Under the pieces are notes generated by a model. That model searched no databases, was not told the DNA's origin, and worked only from the letters and a program-made list of their open reading frames with translations. Made by a program: the position numbers and the translations under genes. Source: Atriophallophorus winterbourni (lineage: Eukaryota; Platyhelminthes; Trematoda; Plagiorchiida; Microphallidae). From it: DNA of 64,000 nt. This document shows, one piece after another, positions 63,160 to 64,000 of the stretch. The stretch covers positions 1 through 64,000 of the forward strand of contig JACCGJ010013190.1 in assembly GCA_013407085.1 (NCBI GenBank), given 5' to 3'. Within the stretch, counting starts at the first letter, position 1. Every line of letters starts with the position of its first letter.

Positions 63160-63290
63160 TGTATAACTTTGTTTACCACTTTACCACTGTTTCAAGGCTC
63201 ACTGAATCTGATCTTACTGTCCCACCTGACGACGACAAACAGCCAGAAACCGGTAGTGGTGTTTAGGGGATGGGGATGTAAGCAACAAAT
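63160..63290 (+). mobile_element. Hammerhead-bearing SINE-like repeat, copy 4 (plus strand)
   Basis: TTTACCACTTTACCACTG, TTTCAAGGCTCACTGAATC, TACTGTCCCACCTGACGACG, ACAAACAGCCAGAAACCGG, TAGTGGTGTTTAGGGGATGG and GATGTAAGC. All blocks of the family are present in order. The core reads CTGACGA (63228-63234) and GAAAC. Helix II has lost its outer pairs (CGAC...GCCA). TAGGGGA could pair with TCCC for helix I. Confidence 0.6.
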
Positions 63291-64000
63291 AACAATAGCT
63301 TTGTTTCTACTTTGTATTACAAGTGCCGTATGTCCAAAGGTCAAATTCCTGATTTCAACTCACTATAGAGTAGATCTTTTTTCCATACTGTACACAAGAC
63401 TAACCCCGTGTAAGTGGTGAATATGAGTGAGGTATTTTATTACTCCTCCAATGTTGAAGCCATGAATAACATCTACTTACATCCAGGCGAGTATAAACTT
63501 TGCGCGACCTTGAATAATTTCCACAGCGGTTTGGAAACGAGTGATTGTGAATTCCGTTAGTGTTCAATCCCCTTTCTCAACCATCCCCAAATTAAAATTT
63601 GGCACCGACATTCATCGCATCCCCATTCGACAACCCACGAATGACCTTCGTAGCAAAGACTTTTAGACCAAACTTGCTTCAAAACCACTGCCTTCAACTG
63701 CCGTCAACTGAACTAAAATTTGAACCGGTTGATAAGATGCGGATTAAACCAATTTAGAGGCCACATGTAACACTTGTTTCAAGGTTGCATTTCATAAGTA
63801 TATGAAAACCCTGTCGGTGACCTTGGATTAAATCGATTGTTCACGCAATGCAACCAATTAAACTCGAACAGTAAAAAGTTTACGTTGACGCCATTGTTTA
63901 TCGACGTTCGTTCAACGGAACACGCTTTTCAAACACACGAATGCAAAGTGAGTTCTTGTCAAAATAGTTTGGGTGCAATGCGAAAAATAGGTTATCACTT
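63291..64000. other. No gene recognised
   Basis: Nothing supported. A near match to TGACCTTGA is at 63819-63827. Confidence 0.4.

Overview
This window looks like transposon-rich, gene-poor DNA from an animal nuclear genome, most likely a parasitic flatworm (digenean trematode). That assignment is inference. It rests on the mix of elements: many CR1-clade (SR1/Pido-like) LINEs, RTE and R2/NeSL-like LINEs, a Penelope-like element with a GIY-YIG endonuclease, a CsRn1-like Ty3/Gypsy element, BEL/Pao, a pogo-like DNA transposon, and short elements carrying hammerhead ribozyme cores like those of schistosome Sm-alpha repeats. I recognised no host protein-coding exon, tRNA or rRNA gene. Bacterial features (operons, ribosome binding sites) do not apply.

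Layout. 1-3562: CR1 LINE (plus) with an almost open endonuclease/RT frame. 3735-4175: hammerhead-bearing repeats. 4317-5255: R2/NeSL-like LINE fragment. 5290-7690: CR1 remains split by an internally deleted pogo-like transposon (5538-7040). 9222-10745: CR1 (minus). 10935-11745: RTE 3' end. 12125-12735: two more hammerhead-like motifs. 12976-19460: a pile of CR1 copies, two of them apparently inserted inside other CR1s. 20296-27420: BEL/Pao protease fragment fused to a minus-strand CR1; its ORF1 is split by a pol-less Gypsy element (24436-26763), whose gag is split by yet another LINE. 28232-33860: more CR1 copies, including a long decayed one. 33861-38630: sparse DNA with hammerhead SINEs and an unclassified repeat (here R-X). 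39354-45573: a complete, very young BEL/Pao retrotransposon (LTRs differ at about 3 of 369 positions) inserted in an RTE LINE. 46960-48230: Penelope-like 3' end with a hammerhead-like motif. 48530-54925: SINE, CR1 and R-X remains and a LINE 3' end. 54926-59392: almost featureless. 59393-62320: a divergent CR1-like LINE (minus). 62321-64000: a last hammerhead SINE.

How the parts work together. The only plausibly functional unit is the BEL/Pao element: two LTRs around one long gag-pol frame with zinc knuckles, protease, RT, RNase H and integrase. One possible lesion is a frame change near the gag start. Everything else is truncated, frameshifted or nested and gives a relative history: CR1 and RTE copies are the old substrate, Gypsy, pogo and BEL landed in them, and short self-cleaving-RNA elements are scattered around. 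The most interesting non-coding signal is three sequence groups of hammerhead-like RNA motifs, plus an excess of the nonamer TCAAGGTCA, especially beyond 54 kb.
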